A stretch of DNA of 64,000 nucleotides from Bin55 sp965220235 (GTDB lineage Bacteria > Pseudomonadota > Gammaproteobacteria > Pseudomonadales > Azotimanducaceae): positions 3,162,001 to 3,226,000 of the forward strand of contig OZ244815.1 in assembly GCA_965220235.1 (NCBI GenBank), written 5' to 3'. The notes under the pieces were generated by a model. The model was given only the letters and a program-made list of their open reading frames with translations. It was not told the DNA's origin and searched no databases. Every line of letters begins with the position of its first letter. The first letter of the stretch is position 1. This document shows, piece by piece, positions 7,334 to 16,504 of this stretch. Made by a program: the position numbers and the translations under genes.

Positions 7334-8446
7334 CTATCGTCCACGTAATGCAGTAACTACGCCGAAACCAGCCAAGATCGTGATGATCGACGTGCCACCG
7401 TAACTAACTAATGGTAAAGGTACCCCAACGACCGGTAATAAACCAGACACCATCATGACGTTCGTGAGCATGTAGCCAAAAAACATCATTAGGAATCCCG
7501 CGCTCGCTAGTCGACCAAATCGCGTCGGGCAATTACGACACATTGTCATACCGCGTGCAAAAATGAAGAAAAACAAAGTCAAAAGTGTCGCGGTACCAAC
7601 AAATCCAAGTTCTTCTCCGACAACAGCGAGCATAAAGTCAGTATGACCTTCAGGTAGAAAACTGAGTTGACTTTGGGTGCCCTCTCCTAGTCCTTTTCCG
7701 GTCGCTCCGCCAGATCCAAGAGCGATTTTTGATTGAATGATGTTCCACCCGGCCCCCAAGGGGTTTCGGTCTGGGTCGAGAAACGTCATGATGCGCTGAA
7801 TCTGATACTCAGTGAGCAACACGCGCCACGCGACGACGAATCCGATGACACCGAAGACGGTCGCGGTAATAATCCATCGCCACTGTAGTCCAGCAACAAA
7901 AACGACGCATAGACACGCAGTCGTCACCAGTACGGTAGTTCCGAAGTCAGGTTGAGCGAAGACACAACCTACTGGAATCCCGATGATGATTAGACAAACT
8001 AGCAAGTCAGAAAGGCGGAGTGGCGTTGGCTTATCGTGTAGGTACCATGCGAGGGACAACGGCAATGCGATCTTCAGGATTTCCGAAGGTTGAAATCGCG
8101 GTAACAACGGCCAGTCGATCCACCGCATCGCACCCTTCGCTTCATCCCCAAAATACAGGGCGTAGACCAGAAGCCCGACCGAACCGAGATAAATAAAAGG
8201 CGTTAGACCCACGTATGAGTGCTCAGGAATCTGCGCCAAGATAAACAGTGCGATAACGCCGACAAAAATCAGGAATACATGTCGAAATAGCATGCTCGGT
8301 GCATGACCCAACGTGCCACTCATGACGGTCAATCCAAGTGCGAGCACCAGGAAGATTCCTAATACGAGCCACGGATCCACTCGAACGCCATAGAGCCACG
8401 CGACTAACCGCGTACTGCGAACGTCGGATTGGGTTAGCTCAGTCAC
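7334..8446 (-). CDS. rodA: Rod shape-determining peptidoglycan polymerase RodA
   Basis: SEDS-family glycosyltransferase that polymerises lipid II during elongation together with PBP2. The 370-residue protein has about ten membrane segments and the SEDS signatures MRWIDW, FQPSEI, QPDFGT, PEGHTDFMLAVVGEELGF and PLVSYGGTS near the C-terminus. It begins with GTG and overlaps the end of mrdA by 8 bases, a common coupling between the two partners. Confidence 0.97.
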   Translation of the reverse strand: MTELTQSDVRSTRLVAWLYGVRVDPWLVLGIFLVLALGLTVMSGTLGHAPSMLFRHVFLIFVGVIALFILAQIPEHSYVGLTPFIYLGSVGLLVYALYFGDEAKGAMRWIDWPLLPRFQPSEILKIALPLSLAWYLHDKPTPLRLSDLLVCLIIIGIPVGCVFAQPDFGTTVLVTTACLCVVFVAGLQWRWIITATVFGVIGFVVAWRVLLTEYQIQRIMTFLDPDRNPLGAGWNIIQSKIALGSGGATGKGLGEGTQSQLSFLPEGHTDFMLAVVGEELGFVGTATLLTLFFFIFARGMTMCRNCPTRFGRLASAGFLMMFFGYMLTNVMMVSGLLPVVGVPLPLVSYGGTSIITILAGFGVVTALRGR

Positions 8447-10358
8447 TTTGCGCTACGACCGAGTCGTTTAACAGTTTCGCATCGATGACTGCTCGTGCAA
8501 CGGGGGCTGCTACCTTGCTTCCACCGCCGCCATTTTCGATGATGACAGCCACCGCAATTTCAGGATCTTGTAACGGTGCAAAACCAATGAACAACGCGTG
8601 ATTGCGCTCGTATTCGTCACGCTCTTCGTCATCAATTTCCTCGCCTTCTCTCGCAGCCTCAATCACTTGAGCGGTACCAGATTTTCCCGCCATCGTGTAC
8701 GGAATATCGAGCCCGATATATGCCCAAGCTGTCCCATTCTGATCGAATCCTTGGTTTCCACGATGCACGACCGCACTCATAGCTAGTGCCATGCGTTCCC
8801 AATGTTCGGCCATTTCAGTCGGTTCAAGCACGGCGTGTAGAGATTCTGGATCTTCACTGATCTCAATTAATCGTCGATCGGATCGTTTCAACATCCGAGG
8901 TTGTACCCAACTGCCGCGGTTTGCAAGAACCGTTGCCATCGTGGCTAATTGCAGCGGCGTCATGGAGATGTACCCCTGTCCAATCCCGAGGATGACCGAG
9001 TCCCCAGGGTACCAGTTTTCCTCATAAGCAGACTTCTTCCATTCTCGAGACGGTACAACACCGATCCCTGCCTCGTGAAGGTCAAAGACCGTACTTCGTC
9101 CTAGTCCGAAACGATGGGATGCAAAACCAGCCAATGTGTCTACGTCTATCCGACTAGCAATGTTGTAGAAGTACACATTCGAGGACCTATAGATCGCCCT
9201 GTGCATATCGACACGACCGTGACCGCCAGCGTCAGTGCTCGTCCGGTTCCAACTCCTATAAACCTGACTTGAACCCGGGAGCTGGAAATTGCCTTCATCA
9301 TGGACGACCTCACTCCAGTCTGTGATCTTTTCGCTCAATGCCATCAAGCCAACGACGGGTTTAAAGGTCGAACCTGGGGCGTACAACCCTTGAACCGCCC
9401 GATTGAATACCGGTTTGTCGCGATGAGCATACACTTGTTCCAGTTCCTGGGTGTTCATCCCGGAGAGCATACGGTTCGGGTCATATGCTGGTTTGCTCAC
9501 CATCGCCAAAATCCCCCCGGTTTTGGGATCAATTGCAACGATCGCACCGCGACGATCACCTAGCGCTGCATCCGCGGCTAACTGCACTTTACTATCGATA
9601 TAGAGCGTCAGTGACGCGCCTCGCATTGGTGGTGTGAGGTCTGTCGGTTGCTCGCGCGTGGCACGACCACTTGCATCAACCTCTACGGATCGAGAGCCTA
9701 CCGTACCGTGCAAGGAGGACTCATAGAATCGCTCTATACCCGTACCACCGATGAATTGCGTTCCTCGATAGTTAACTCGATCGATCGACCCCAAGTCCTC
9801 TTTTGAAAGTCGACGCACGGTACCCAACGCGTGAACAAATTTCTCACTGTATAGGTAATGTCGAATCGTTTCGTACGTTACGACGACACCATCAAGGTCG
9901 TGACGATTCACCGCAAGCTTTGCCTGCTCTTCATCTGTGAGATCACGTTTGAGCACAATTGGATCGTGCTTGGGACGGTCGCGAATTCGTTCATTGAAAA
10001 CGGTCAAGTCGCCAGGTGTTAGCTCGATCAACCTACTGAGTCGTTCGAAAAGCGCATCGACATCATCGACGAGTTCCGGGATCAAGGCGAGCGAGAGGAT
10101 TTGACGATTGTCGGCAAGGATTTCACCGTTCGTATCAAAGATCAATCCACGAGGAGGAGCGATCGACTGAATCTGAATGCGATTGTTCAGTGACTGTGTT
10201 TGGTACGCCTCGTGGTTGTAAATCTGGAGATAAATCAGTCGGCCTAGTACGACCAGCAACATTAAGAATCCGAGAACAACCAAGATGAGCACGCGATCAC
10301 CGAACGAACGAAGTTCGCTTCGCTCACCACTCATACCACCCTGTATTGCGTCGTTCAT
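8439..10358 (-). CDS. mrdA: Penicillin-binding protein 2 (elongasome transpeptidase)
   Basis: Class B PBP, cross-linking enzyme of lateral wall synthesis, 639 residues. One N-terminal membrane anchor (about 22-45) is followed by the PBP dimerisation domain and the transpeptidase domain, with S330-T-F-K333, S392-S-N394 and K559-S-G561. ATG at 10358 was chosen because it overlaps the rlmH stop as ATGA. A longer frame from 10466 would run over 108 bases into rlmH and has no known counterpart. A further ATG eight codons in is possible. Confidence 0.96.
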   Translation of the reverse strand: MNDAIQGGMSGERSELRSFGDRVLILVVLGFLMLLVVLGRLIYLQIYNHEAYQTQSLNNRIQIQSIAPPRGLIFDTNGEILADNRQILSLALIPELVDDVDALFERLSRLIELTPGDLTVFNERIRDRPKHDPIVLKRDLTDEEQAKLAVNRHDLDGVVVTYETIRHYLYSEKFVHALGTVRRLSKEDLGSIDRVNYRGTQFIGGTGIERFYESSLHGTVGSRSVEVDASGRATREQPTDLTPPMRGASLTLYIDSKVQLAADAALGDRRGAIVAIDPKTGGILAMVSKPAYDPNRMLSGMNTQELEQVYAHRDKPVFNRAVQGLYAPGSTFKPVVGLMALSEKITDWSEVVHDEGNFQLPGSSQVYRSWNRTSTDAGGHGRVDMHRAIYRSSNVYFYNIASRIDVDTLAGFASHRFGLGRSTVFDLHEAGIGVVPSREWKKSAYEENWYPGDSVILGIGQGYISMTPLQLATMATVLANRGSWVQPRMLKRSDRRLIEISEDPESLHAVLEPTEMAEHWERMALAMSAVVHRGNQGFDQNGTAWAYIGLDIPYTMAGKSGTAQVIEAAREGEEIDDEERDEYERNHALFIGFAPLQDPEIAVAVIIENGGGGSKVAAPVARAVIDAKLLNDSVVAQSD

Positions 10359-10783
10359 GATCGGTGGTATCCGTGACCCAGATTTATTGTCCGAGCTCGA
10401 TAAATTTGCTCGCAAACCAAGATGCGAGTTAATTGATGTGGCAACGTAAGAGTTGAAAGAGACCACACCAAATCGGCGTTAGCGAGATCTTCCGTACTAA
10501 AGCCCACGTCGTCACCAATCAACAAACAGACATCTCTACCTTGTTGTTCCCATGACGCACATCGTTTCGCTAACGACTCACTCGTGAAAGACTTCCCCGA
10601 TTGATCAAGATAGACTCGCATAGCGCGATTCCCACAGGTTGTGAGCATCCTCTGCATACGGGTCTTGACTGGATTTCCTGCAATCCGTTCTAGGCTGAGG
10701 TTAGGTATACGTTTGCTGTATTCTCCGACACCTTCGTCCACCCACGATGGTGCTTTGCCGAACACGAGCAATCGGTATCTCAA
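10355..10783 (-). CDS. rlmH: 23S rRNA pseudouridine-1915 N3-methyltransferase RlmH
   Basis: SPOUT-fold methyltransferase acting on pseudouridine 1915 in helix 69 of 23S rRNA. At 142 residues it is slightly shorter than the family norm, with the knot region LLIGDDVGFSTED and the C-terminal EQIYRA...GHGYHR, close to the canonical EQ-YRA...GHPYHR. The start is a TTG preceded by AGAGG and overlaps the rsfS stop (TTGA). Position between rsfS and mrdA is conserved in Gammaproteobacteria. Confidence 0.94.
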   Translation of the reverse strand: MRYRLLVFGKAPSWVDEGVGEYSKRIPNLSLERIAGNPVKTRMQRMLTTCGNRAMRVYLDQSGKSFTSESLAKRCASWEQQGRDVCLLIGDDVGFSTEDLANADLVWSLSTLTLPHQLTRILVCEQIYRARTINLGHGYHRS

Positions 10784-11139
10784 ATCGCCTCTTGTTGTTT
10801 AACACCTATTCCCCAAAGGCGCTCAAGATCATAGAAGTCACGCGCATCGCGTTGCATCACATGGACAACAACATCACCGAGGTCGATTAACACCCATTCG
10901 GCGGCTTTTTGACCCTCAATTCCGAGCACTCGACTACCTCGGTGCTTCGCGTCAAGGACGACTGCATCCACGATGGCGTTGACGTGACGACGCGACGTGC
11001 CTGTGGATATGACCATGAAATCAGTGAAGGACGATTGGGTACGGACATCTAACGTACTGACGTCCTGAGCCTTTAAGTCGTTAAGGGTTTCTATAACTTT
11101 CGCAGTAGGGAAATTCTCGGTCCTCAAATACGATTTCAC
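10780..11139 (-). CDS. rsfS: Ribosomal silencing factor RsfS
   Basis: Binds ribosomal protein uL14 (L14) and blocks subunit joining under nutrient limitation. The 119-residue protein has the signatures TDFMVISTGTSRRHVNAI and EGQKAAEWVLIDLGDVVVHVM. It begins with GTG overlapping the nadD stop by 4 bases (GTGA). Size and position are normal. Confidence 0.95.
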   Translation of the reverse strand: MKSYLRTENFPTAKVIETLNDLKAQDVSTLDVRTQSSFTDFMVISTGTSRRHVNAIVDAVVLDAKHRGSRVLGIEGQKAAEWVLIDLGDVVVHVMQRDARDFYDLERLWGIGVKQQEAI

Positions 11140-11765
11140 GTTCGGTAAAGGTGCATATCGATTATATAGGTGTATACCTCAGGATGAAGCCAGTGTCCTA
11201 CAGACTTTCCTTGCGAGATTCCGCTTCTAATCCTCGTGGCAGATATATCTATCACCGGATTTCGAGAGACATAGATTCGGCCTGCTTCTAACGCAAGGTC
11301 AGTCGGGTGTTTGACCAATTCGAAATCGCGATAGATCTGCGTCAAACACACATCAGTACGTTTCAATATAAAAACGCTCGATTTAAGCGGAAGGCTCTCA
11401 TATCGAACCCAGTGAGGCATGTTTGATGCCGCATCGTCACCAAGAACCCAGATCACTGGCTTGTTTCGATTGCCGCCAAGCCTTTCGATCGTTTCAATCG
11501 TCCGAGTTGCACCGCCATCGTGGGTCTCAGTGGAATCAGGGATCAGGTTTATCTCTTCCTCACATGCCAACCGAAGCATGCGCCACCGATGTTCGATCGA
11601 TTCTGGCGAGCCGTCGCGTAGGCGCGGATTACCTGCAAGCATCATCTGCACGTGTACGCCACCGAGTAGTCTGGACACAGTTTTCGCTGCGTCTATATGA
11701 CCGAGATGGATTGGATCGAACGTACCGCCAAATACGACGGGGACTTTAACGATGGCGGATCGCAC
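11136..11765 (-). CDS. nadD: Nicotinate-nucleotide adenylyltransferase
   Basis: Converts nicotinate mononucleotide and ATP to nicotinate adenine dinucleotide in NAD synthesis. The nucleotidyltransferase motif FGGTFDPIHLGH is near the N-terminus and the ISATRIR motif near the C-terminus. The start is uncertain: GTG at 11765 gives 209 residues and overlaps proA by 20 bases, while a TTG at 11807 would add 14 residues. NadD normally begins only a few residues before FGGTFDP, favouring the shorter form. Confidence 0.93.
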   Translation of the reverse strand: MRSAIVKVPVVFGGTFDPIHLGHIDAAKTVSRLLGGVHVQMMLAGNPRLRDGSPESIEHRWRMLRLACEEEINLIPDSTETHDGGATRTIETIERLGGNRNKPVIWVLGDDAASNMPHWVRYESLPLKSSVFILKRTDVCLTQIYRDFELVKHPTDLALEAGRIYVSRNPVIDISATRIRSGISQGKSVGHWLHPEVYTYIIDMHLYRT

Positions 11766-13005
11766 CGTCGCTGTATACAACGAATTTCTGAGTCGTAAGT
11801 CCTTCAAGACCTACCGGACCACGTGCATGAAGTTTGTCAGTCGAAATCCCAATTTCCGCGCCTAAACCAAATTCAAACCCGTCAGCAAATTGGGTCGATG
11901 TGTTTACCATCACCGTCGCGGAATCTACACGATTGACGAATTGATTCGTTTTGTCAATGTCTGTCGCAACAATCGTATCTGTATGTCCTGAGCCGAATCG
12001 ATCGATATGTTCAATCGCCTCATCTAGGTCATCCACAACCTTTATTGCAATAACTGCATCAAGATACTCTTCACGCCAATCTTCCTCAGTCGCAGTCGCG
12101 ACGCTAGGCACGATGCTCTGTGTTCGCTTGCAACCTCGAGTTTCCACCCCTAAATCCTCGAATTGTCTAACCAATCGAGGCAGAATCTCCGGCGCTTTCG
12201 TCACACTAATTAGGATAGTTTCCGCCGCATTACACACGGCGTACTTTTCAACTTTCGAATTTACCGCGATATCTATTGCTGAATCTGCTTCGGCGCTATC
12301 GTCAATGTATACATGACAAACACCGTCAAGGTGTTTTAAAACTGGAATCGAGGATTCATTCATGACACGCTCGATCAGTCCTTTACCGCCACGCGGCACG
12401 ATCAAATCGATATATTCGTTCGCTGCGAGCATTTCACCCACCGCCGAACGGTCCGTCGTCCGTACGAGCTGTATTACCGATGAAGGTAACCCGGATTCCT
12501 CCAAGCCGCGCGATATGCAATCCGCGATCGCACAATTGCTACGAATCGCCTCTGAACCTCCTCGTAACACACAAGCGTTACCCGACTTTATGCCTAAAGA
12601 CGCCGCTTCCAGAGTGACGTTCGGTCTAGACTCATAGATCATGCCTATGACGCCTAACGGAATGCGCATTCGACCGACCTTAATCCCTGAAGGCTGCTGA
12701 CTCAATCCTGTGATCTCTCCAATCGGGTCAGGGAGAGACGCCACCGCCTCTGCTGCATTGCACATGCGTTCGATGTCTTTTTCTCCCAACCGCAGACGAT
12801 CTTGAAGCGGTTGGGAGACACCGTTGTGCTTCGCTTGTGCTAAATCTTCCACATTAGCGCCCGCGATCACGATACTCTCTTCTCTGACAATCTTCGCGAT
12901 CGCTCGAATTGCTGAGTTTCGCTGTGAGGTCGTAGCGGTCGCAAGTATTCTGCTGGTCGCTTTTGCATGACGGGCAAGATCAAGCGCACTGATATTTGAA
13001 GTCAT
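11746..13005 (-). CDS. proA: Gamma-glutamyl phosphate reductase
   Basis: NADPH-dependent reduction of gamma-glutamyl phosphate to glutamate semialdehyde in proline synthesis. Aldehyde-dehydrogenase superfamily, 419 residues from the ATG at 13005. The catalytic cysteine is in EKYAVCNAAET and the C-terminal GPVGLEGLTTQKF phrase is diagnostic. The longer frame adds only a TTG and His. It is the first gene of the minus-strand cluster running to dacA. No Shine-Dalgarno is visible, and a TATAAT lies only 7 bases before the ATG. Confidence 0.97.
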   Translation of the reverse strand: MTSNISALDLARHAKATSRILATATTSQRNSAIRAIAKIVREESIVIAGANVEDLAQAKHNGVSQPLQDRLRLGEKDIERMCNAAEAVASLPDPIGEITGLSQQPSGIKVGRMRIPLGVIGMIYESRPNVTLEAASLGIKSGNACVLRGGSEAIRSNCAIADCISRGLEESGLPSSVIQLVRTTDRSAVGEMLAANEYIDLIVPRGGKGLIERVMNESSIPVLKHLDGVCHVYIDDSAEADSAIDIAVNSKVEKYAVCNAAETILISVTKAPEILPRLVRQFEDLGVETRGCKRTQSIVPSVATATEEDWREEYLDAVIAIKVVDDLDEAIEHIDRFGSGHTDTIVATDIDKTNQFVNRVDSATVMVNTSTQFADGFEFGLGAEIGISTDKLHARGPVGLEGLTTQKFVVYSDGAIRHR

Positions 13006-13012
13006 GTGCAAG

Positions 13013-13041
13013 ATTATAGAAAAGTCGATTTACCTAGTTAA
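13013..13041 (-). promoter_or_regulatory. Probable sigma-70 promoter for proA; start point at or near the ATG
   Basis: On the minus strand TTAACT (13036-13041) and TATAAT (13013-13018) are separated by exactly 17 bases. The start codon begins 7 bases after the -10 box, so transcription would begin at or next to the ATG, giving a leaderless or nearly leaderless mRNA. This agrees with the absence of a ribosome-binding site. It is sequence inference only. Confidence 0.5.
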
Positions 13042-13260
13042 ATTGAAATCAAAATAAATATATATCAACATTATCCAAATTCGAGAGCACGAACGACTTT
13101 TTATATTTAATTATTTATACTGACTACATCTAATTACCTTTATATGTCCAAATCTTGCTCGTAACAAGACACTGTGATTATTGTATGCCGAAAACCAACT
13201 CAATTTACTCTTCTACCCTAGGATTTCTGACTCAAACCCGGACCGCGTGCCAGCTAGCTA

Positions 13261-13578
13261 TTAACGACCCTCTTCTTCACCAACAGAAGGTTCTTGGTTT
13301 CGCTTTGACATGTAAGGATTATCAAATTCATAAGGTACTTCATTCGACCTATCGAAGACAATTGGTTCATTACGCATGATTTTTCCAAGTATTGAGGATC
13401 GGAACTCTCTGTACACAACTACAACAGCAAAAAGCGTGGCAATTACTATGGGTATCATCCAAAAAGGTGAGTAACGCTCTAGGATATCTTTTGAAATCAT
13501 ATAGACGAGAAACGCGATCATAGATAAACGAAAACAAGGACTCAAGAGCCACCAATAATTTCTTTTCGTTTTAGTCAC
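13261..13578 (-). CDS. Small hypothetical membrane protein
   Basis: A 105-residue protein that I do not recognise. Two hydrophobic segments (about residues 11-29 and 38-56) are followed by a polar, acidic tail. The start is a GTG with no clear ribosome-binding site. It lies in a markedly AT-rich stretch (about 13020-13580), unlike its neighbours, which suggests transfer or weak conservation. Confidence 0.5.
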   Translation of the reverse strand: MTKTKRNYWWLLSPCFRLSMIAFLVYMISKDILERYSPFWMIPIVIATLFAVVVVYREFRSSILGKIMRNEPIVFDRSNEVPYEFDNPYMSKRNQEPSVGEEEGR

Positions 13579-13802
13579 TTGTCTAACCGTCTATAGTGAA
13601 GATATGTAAGTGTGCCAACCAGATCTTTAGAGACATTATTACAAGTATCTAGTGTACCGAGAGCGTCGCTGAATTTTATAGTTGACGCCCATGCGATGTA
13701 ATCGATAACCGCGATTGAGACTTGGCAACTGAACCGTGAGCACTGCATGTCTGCGTAGCGTATCCCGGAGAATTGACAACGAGGGTTGTGATCCCAGAAC
13801 AT
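13575..13802 (-). CDS. Doubtful small ORF upstream of the membrane protein
   Basis: A 75-codon frame with ATG start, overlapping the next gene's GTG by 4 bases (GTGA). It is rich in Cys and Ser and I recognise no domain. The overlap is the only hint that it is translated; it could be a chance frame or a relic. Confidence 0.22.
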   Translation of the reverse strand: MFWDHNPRCQFSGIRYADMQCSRFSCQVSIAVIDYIAWASTIKFSDALGTLDTCNNVSKDLVGTLTYLHYRRLDK

Positions 13803-13912
13803 CCGTGGTTGACTAATCGCACGCGCAACGAAGCGCTCCGATTCCGACGTGAACGTTTTTCGTCTTGAGCGAATTCAGTATCCTTCTGATCTCAATCAAT
13901 GTGACCAAATCT

Positions 13913-15016
13913 ATGGCTGAAGCGTCCACGACACTCGTTAGCGAGAAAGGTCGTTTCGATCCAAACCCGAATGTCAGCTGGTATCGGAGTCCAATCGACG
14001 CGAAGACTCTCTCTGAATTAATGGTCCGAAGTGACCTTAGAGGTTGGATTCAGACGATTCTGCACCTTGGACTGTTTTTTGCGACAGCCGCGCTTGCTTA
14101 CTTCACCTTCCTACAAATCAATCTAACGAATTGGTACTGGTCCGTCCCGCTACTGTTCGTCGTCCTGTTCGTACACGGAACGATCGGCCCTTTCATGGGT
14201 TTGATTGCGATCCACGAGTTACAGCATCGAACGGTGTTTAAGACACGGTGGTTGAACGACTTCTTCGAACGTTTTTACGCATTTATCAGTTGGTCCGATT
14301 ACATCTGGTACCAGGAGAGTCATGCGATACACCATCGTGCAACATGCCATCAAGAATACGATGGCGAGGTGCTGCTCCCGATTCGGTTCTCCGTTCGAAG
14401 GTGGCGAGTTTGGTTAGGTTTGCTCGCGTGGAACCCTCAAACGACCTGGGGTCGTATCAAGCTTGTGTGGCGCCACGCAAACGGCCAAATCAGAGGCGAG
14501 TGGTACACGCACGTGCTTCCAGAATCGAATAAACGTCTGCGAGCTCGGCATCGTAATTGGGCGCGAATCCTGGTTGGTGGTCACTTACTGTTGGCAGTAA
14601 CGTTTATCGCGACGGGTCACTGGTTCCTAATCGTTGTACTTACGTTCGGTACCTTCTATTGTGGTTGGTTGGGATTCCTATGCGGATTACCTCAGCATTA
14701 CGGTTTGAATTCTGACATTCCCGATTTTCGAGCAAATACCCGTACGTTCACGTGTTCTTGGTTGCCCGCTTTTTACTACTGGCAAATGCAGTACCACCTT
14801 GAACACCACATGTATCCAGCTGTACCGTTCTTCAATCTTCCGAAACTTCGCCGTGCGATTGAGCACGATCTCCCTGCAGCACCGCATGGATTACGCGCGA
14901 CTTGGAGAGAGATGCTCGACCTTCGCCGTAAGTTCCTCGCAGACCCAGATTTTCAATACATGCCGGAATTCCCTAGACACGGTCAATCAACCGATATAGT
15001 AGCTAGCTCTAACTAA
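13913..15016 (+). CDS. Membrane fatty acid desaturase/hydroxylase-like protein
   Basis: Di-iron membrane oxidase of the fatty acid desaturase superfamily, 367 residues from the ATG at 13913. The three histidine boxes are HELQH, HAIHH and HLEHH, set among about four membrane segments. Substrate is not deducible; acyl lipids, alkanes or carotenoids are all possible for this fold. An upstream in-frame GTG (13901) or TTG (13865) could extend it. It is transcribed away from the proA cluster. Confidence 0.85.
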   Translation: MAEASTTLVSEKGRFDPNPNVSWYRSPIDAKTLSELMVRSDLRGWIQTILHLGLFFATAALAYFTFLQINLTNWYWSVPLLFVVLFVHGTIGPFMGLIAIHELQHRTVFKTRWLNDFFERFYAFISWSDYIWYQESHAIHHRATCHQEYDGEVLLPIRFSVRRWRVWLGLLAWNPQTTWGRIKLVWRHANGQIRGEWYTHVLPESNKRLRARHRNWARILVGGHLLLAVTFIATGHWFLIVVLTFGTFYCGWLGFLCGLPQHYGLNSDIPDFRANTRTFTCSWLPAFYYWQMQYHLEHHMYPAVPFFNLPKLRRAIEHDLPAAPHGLRATWREMLDLRRKFLADPDFQYMPEFPRHGQSTDIVASSN

Positions 15017-15029
15017 TTACGAATTTGGT

Positions 15030-15626
15030 CTAGAGGTCGCTCCACTGTCGAATTGTCGTTAAGCGCACACGCGGCGAGTCCATCTGTAACAGCTTCTGTT
15101 TATCTTCGCTATGAATAGGTAGGTAGTCCGCTAGTCTTAGACTCACATCGCGTTCGTCATTGAAGTCGATCTGCTTGCGAACTGCACTTGGAATTTCACG
15201 CGCATCAATGAAATACTCAAGCAACGCGACCAGGTCCGAATCCTCATCTCGAACCGTTCGGGTCGGTTCATCTGGAACGAACGTAACTTCACCCATCATC
15301 AGGTGATCCGACTCCTCCCAAGTCGCACCGACTTTGAACTTTGCGCCACCGATCGCCATCACAGCGAGTCGATTCTCAGGTAATTCCTCTACTTCAACAA
15401 TCTCCGCCAGTGTCCCGACCGAATGAATGGAAGGCATGTCCTTTTCTTCACCCGTGTGAACTTCCTTACCCTCCTTTATTAACACCACACCAAAACCAAT
15501 GTCCGCCTCACGACATTCGTTGATCATGCGAACATACCGTGGCTCGAAGATATGCAGAGGTAGATAACCGCCTCTAAAAAGAACTGTCGAAAGAGGGAAC
15601 AACGGAATCGTTAGCGAAGCAAGCAT
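15030..15626 (-). CDS. LON substrate-binding (N-terminal) domain protein
   Basis: A stand-alone LonN/PUA-like domain protein of 198 residues, without the ATPase and protease domains of Lon. Signatures are IPLFPLSTVLFRGGYLPLHIFEPRY and GFGVVLIKEG near the N-terminus. ATG at 15626 directly precedes this domain; a longer frame adds 15 unlikely residues. Such proteins are common in Gammaproteobacteria and their role is not established. It converges on the desaturase gene with a 13-base gap. Confidence 0.88.
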   Translation of the reverse strand: MLASLTIPLFPLSTVLFRGGYLPLHIFEPRYVRMINECREADIGFGVVLIKEGKEVHTGEEKDMPSIHSVGTLAEIVEVEELPENRLAVMAIGGAKFKVGATWEESDHLMMGEVTFVPDEPTRTVRDEDSDLVALLEYFIDAREIPSAVRKQIDFNDERDVSLRLADYLPIHSEDKQKLLQMDSPRVRLTTIRQWSDL

Positions 15627-15685
15627 GTGTAGGTCTCTAAATAGCGCTAGAATCGGGATTCTCTGTCCCAAAGCAACTTAGATTA

Positions 15686-16504
15686 GTGGAAACGCTGCAG
15701 ACGGTCTGCATTGCGCTTATCCAAGGCATAACTGAATTCTTACCGATTTCAAGTTCTGCGCATATCCAATTTCCGTCGCTACTTCTCGGTTGGGAAGATC
15801 AGGGACTTCAATTCGACGTGGCTGTTCACGCGGGATCATTACTCGCAGTCTTGACATACTTCCGCCGAAAATTGATCGCACTCGCTATTGGATCGTGCAA
15901 GAGTCTCAGATATCGTCAATCCAGTGAGGAACTGGATCTTGTCACGAAGCTAATCATCGCAACAATTCCGGTTCTGATCGCAGGTTTTCTCTTCCGAGAT
16001 GATGTCGCTTCCGCAACACGAGATCTGTCGATTATCGTTTTTACGACTGTCCTCTTCGGTCTACTACTCGGCGCGGCGGATTGGCGCACCCATCGTCTCC
16101 GCGCGCAAGGTCACGTTTTCGAAGACACGAATCCCTCTTTCCTTGTCGCATTGGCAATCGGCTGTGCCCAGGTTTTTGCGCTGATCCCAGGTACTTCGCG
16201 CTCAGGTGTCACCATCACGGCAGCGTTATTACTCGGTCTCGGAAGAAGACAGGCCGCCACGTTCTCATTTCTTCTCTCGATCCCGGTTATTTTTGGCGCA
16301 TTTGTGATCACGTTATATGACTTGAACCAGCTTGAGACCTCGTTCGATATTCAACGATTTGGAATCGGATTCTTCGTTGCGGCAATTAGCGCATACTTGT
16401 GCATCGACTTCTTTCTAAAAATAATCGAGAGAGTTGGTATGTGGCCATTCGTCGTCTACCGACTTGTCGTGGGGGTACTACTCGGGATGCTGATTTGGCT
16501 GTAG
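15686..16504 (+). CDS. uppP: Undecaprenyl-diphosphate phosphatase
   Basis: Integral membrane enzyme (BacA/UppP) recycling undecaprenyl pyrophosphate to the monophosphate carrier for cell-wall synthesis. At 272 residues it has normal length. The catalytic motif QGITEFLPISSSAH is at residues 13-26 and PGTSRSG lies about residue 170. It begins with GTG only 59 bases from the divergent LON-domain gene. Confidence 0.97.
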   Translation: METLQTVCIALIQGITEFLPISSSAHIQFPSLLLGWEDQGLQFDVAVHAGSLLAVLTYFRRKLIALAIGSCKSLRYRQSSEELDLVTKLIIATIPVLIAGFLFRDDVASATRDLSIIVFTTVLFGLLLGAADWRTHRLRAQGHVFEDTNPSFLVALAIGCAQVFALIPGTSRSGVTITAALLLGLGRRQAATFSFLLSIPVIFGAFVITLYDLNQLETSFDIQRFGIGFFVAAISAYLCIDFFLKIIERVGMWPFVVYRLVVGVLLGMLIWL

